Of a DNA stretch of 5,869 bases, positions 5,601 through 5,869 are shown one piece after another (positions within the stretch are counted from its first letter, which is position 1; each line of letters starts with the position of its first letter). A model generated the notes under the pieces. That model was not told where the DNA came from and searched no databases. It was given only the letters and a program-made list of their open reading frames with translations. This stretch comes from Methanomassiliicoccaceae archaeon (GTDB lineage: Archaea; Thermoplasmatota; Thermoplasmata; Methanomassiliicoccales; Methanomethylophilaceae), in NCBI GenBank assembly GCA_009780795.1, contig WQZJ01000070.1, positions 1 through 5,869 on the forward strand, read 5' to 3'. The translations under genes were made by a program, and so were the position numbers.

Positions 5601-5869
5601 CGAACGTTCCCTTTATCTTATTTCCGAGGATCGCGTCCCGTATCTCGTCGAGGTCGCGGCCGTCCACCACCAATATGTCTATACGGTCGCGCATCGCAAG
5701 TTTCACACCGAGCGGGTCGAATACCGACGATCTTCCGGCATCATGCTCATCATAGATTATATCACTCAGCTCCTTTATCGTAAGCTCGGAGAACCTTTTC
5801 GCATCAGGGTCCTTTTTCGGGTCGTCCGAGTAGACGGCATCCACCGACGTTGCGTTGACGACCCTCTTG
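5587..5869 (-). CDS. pyrH: UMP kinase (archaeal type), C-terminal part
   Basis: UMP kinase phosphorylates UMP to UDP with ATP in pyrimidine nucleotide synthesis (EC 2.7.4.22, amino acid kinase family). Only the last 93 residues are in the window, roughly 40% of a usual ~225-residue archaeal protein. The start lies beyond the right edge; the GTG at 5844 is an internal valine codon. The visible part runs KRVVNATSVDAVYSDDPKKD, followed by PDAKRF, then AGRSSVFDPLGVKLAMRDRI and a closing VVDGRDLDEIRDAI with GTFV. This matches the family's nucleotide-binding C-terminal segment. The gene ends with TGA at 5589-5587. Its last 14 bp overlap the last 14 bp of dtdA on the other strand. Confidence 0.9.
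   Translation of the reverse strand, partial: KRVVNATSVDAVYSDDPKKDPDAKRFSELTIKELSDIIYDEHDAGRSSVFDPLGVKLAMRDRIDILVVDGRDLDEIRDAILGNKIKGTFVNSQ

Noticed and set aside
5844..5869. GTG at 5844 as the start of a short minus-strand gene
   Set aside because: The frame stays open to the window edge and the upstream residues (KRVVNATS) continue the UMP kinase family sequence, so the gene is truncated by the window, not short.

Overview
This 5.9-kb window looks archaeal. It carries an archaeal/eukaryal-type tryptophanyl-tRNA synthetase, an archaeal-type phenylalanyl-tRNA synthetase alpha subunit with a long winged-helix N-terminus, an archaeal D-aminoacyl-tRNA deacylase (DTD2/GEK1 family) and the C-terminus of an archaeal-type UMP kinase. 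TATA-like boxes sit about 26.5 bp before the start codons of genes that open transcripts, and Shine-Dalgarno sites precede genes inside transcripts. By eye the DNA is moderately GC-rich with heavy use of ATA and AGG codons. Together with a regulator of winged-helix plus TPR type, this makes me think of Thermoplasmatota, perhaps Methanomassiliicoccales. That assignment is an impression, not a search result.

Layout. Positions 1-727 (minus strand) hold a two-gene unit: an unrecognised 143-residue protein, then the N-terminal 86 residues of a small membrane protein that runs off the left edge. A divergent promoter region (728-821) separates it from trpS (822-1946), which is followed 34 bp later by pheS (1981-3492), both on plus. 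Converging on pheS with 4 bp between stop codons is a 412-residue regulator (3497-4735, minus): an N-terminal winged helix, a segment resembling the region after the NTPase in STAND proteins but no visible NTPase, and C-terminal TPR-like repeats. It diverges from dtdA (4788-5600, plus) across a 52-bp gap with one palindromic TATATATA box. dtdA converges with, and overlaps by 14 bp, the end of pyrH (5587-5869, minus), whose N-terminus lies beyond the right edge. No stretch above 300 bases lacks a gene.

How the genes fit together. TrpS and PheS charge tRNA with Trp and Phe; DtdA removes D-amino acids wrongly attached to tRNA. The window is therefore mostly translation and its quality control, with pyrimidine nucleotide synthesis next door. 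The PheS partner, PheT, is not here. I see no mobile element, RNA gene, CRISPR array or obvious horizontal island. The most unusual points are the symmetric TATA box shared by the regulator and dtdA, the STAND-like regulator without an NTPase, and a four-cysteine pattern in TrpS resembling the iron-sulfur motif of Thermotoga maritima TrpRS.
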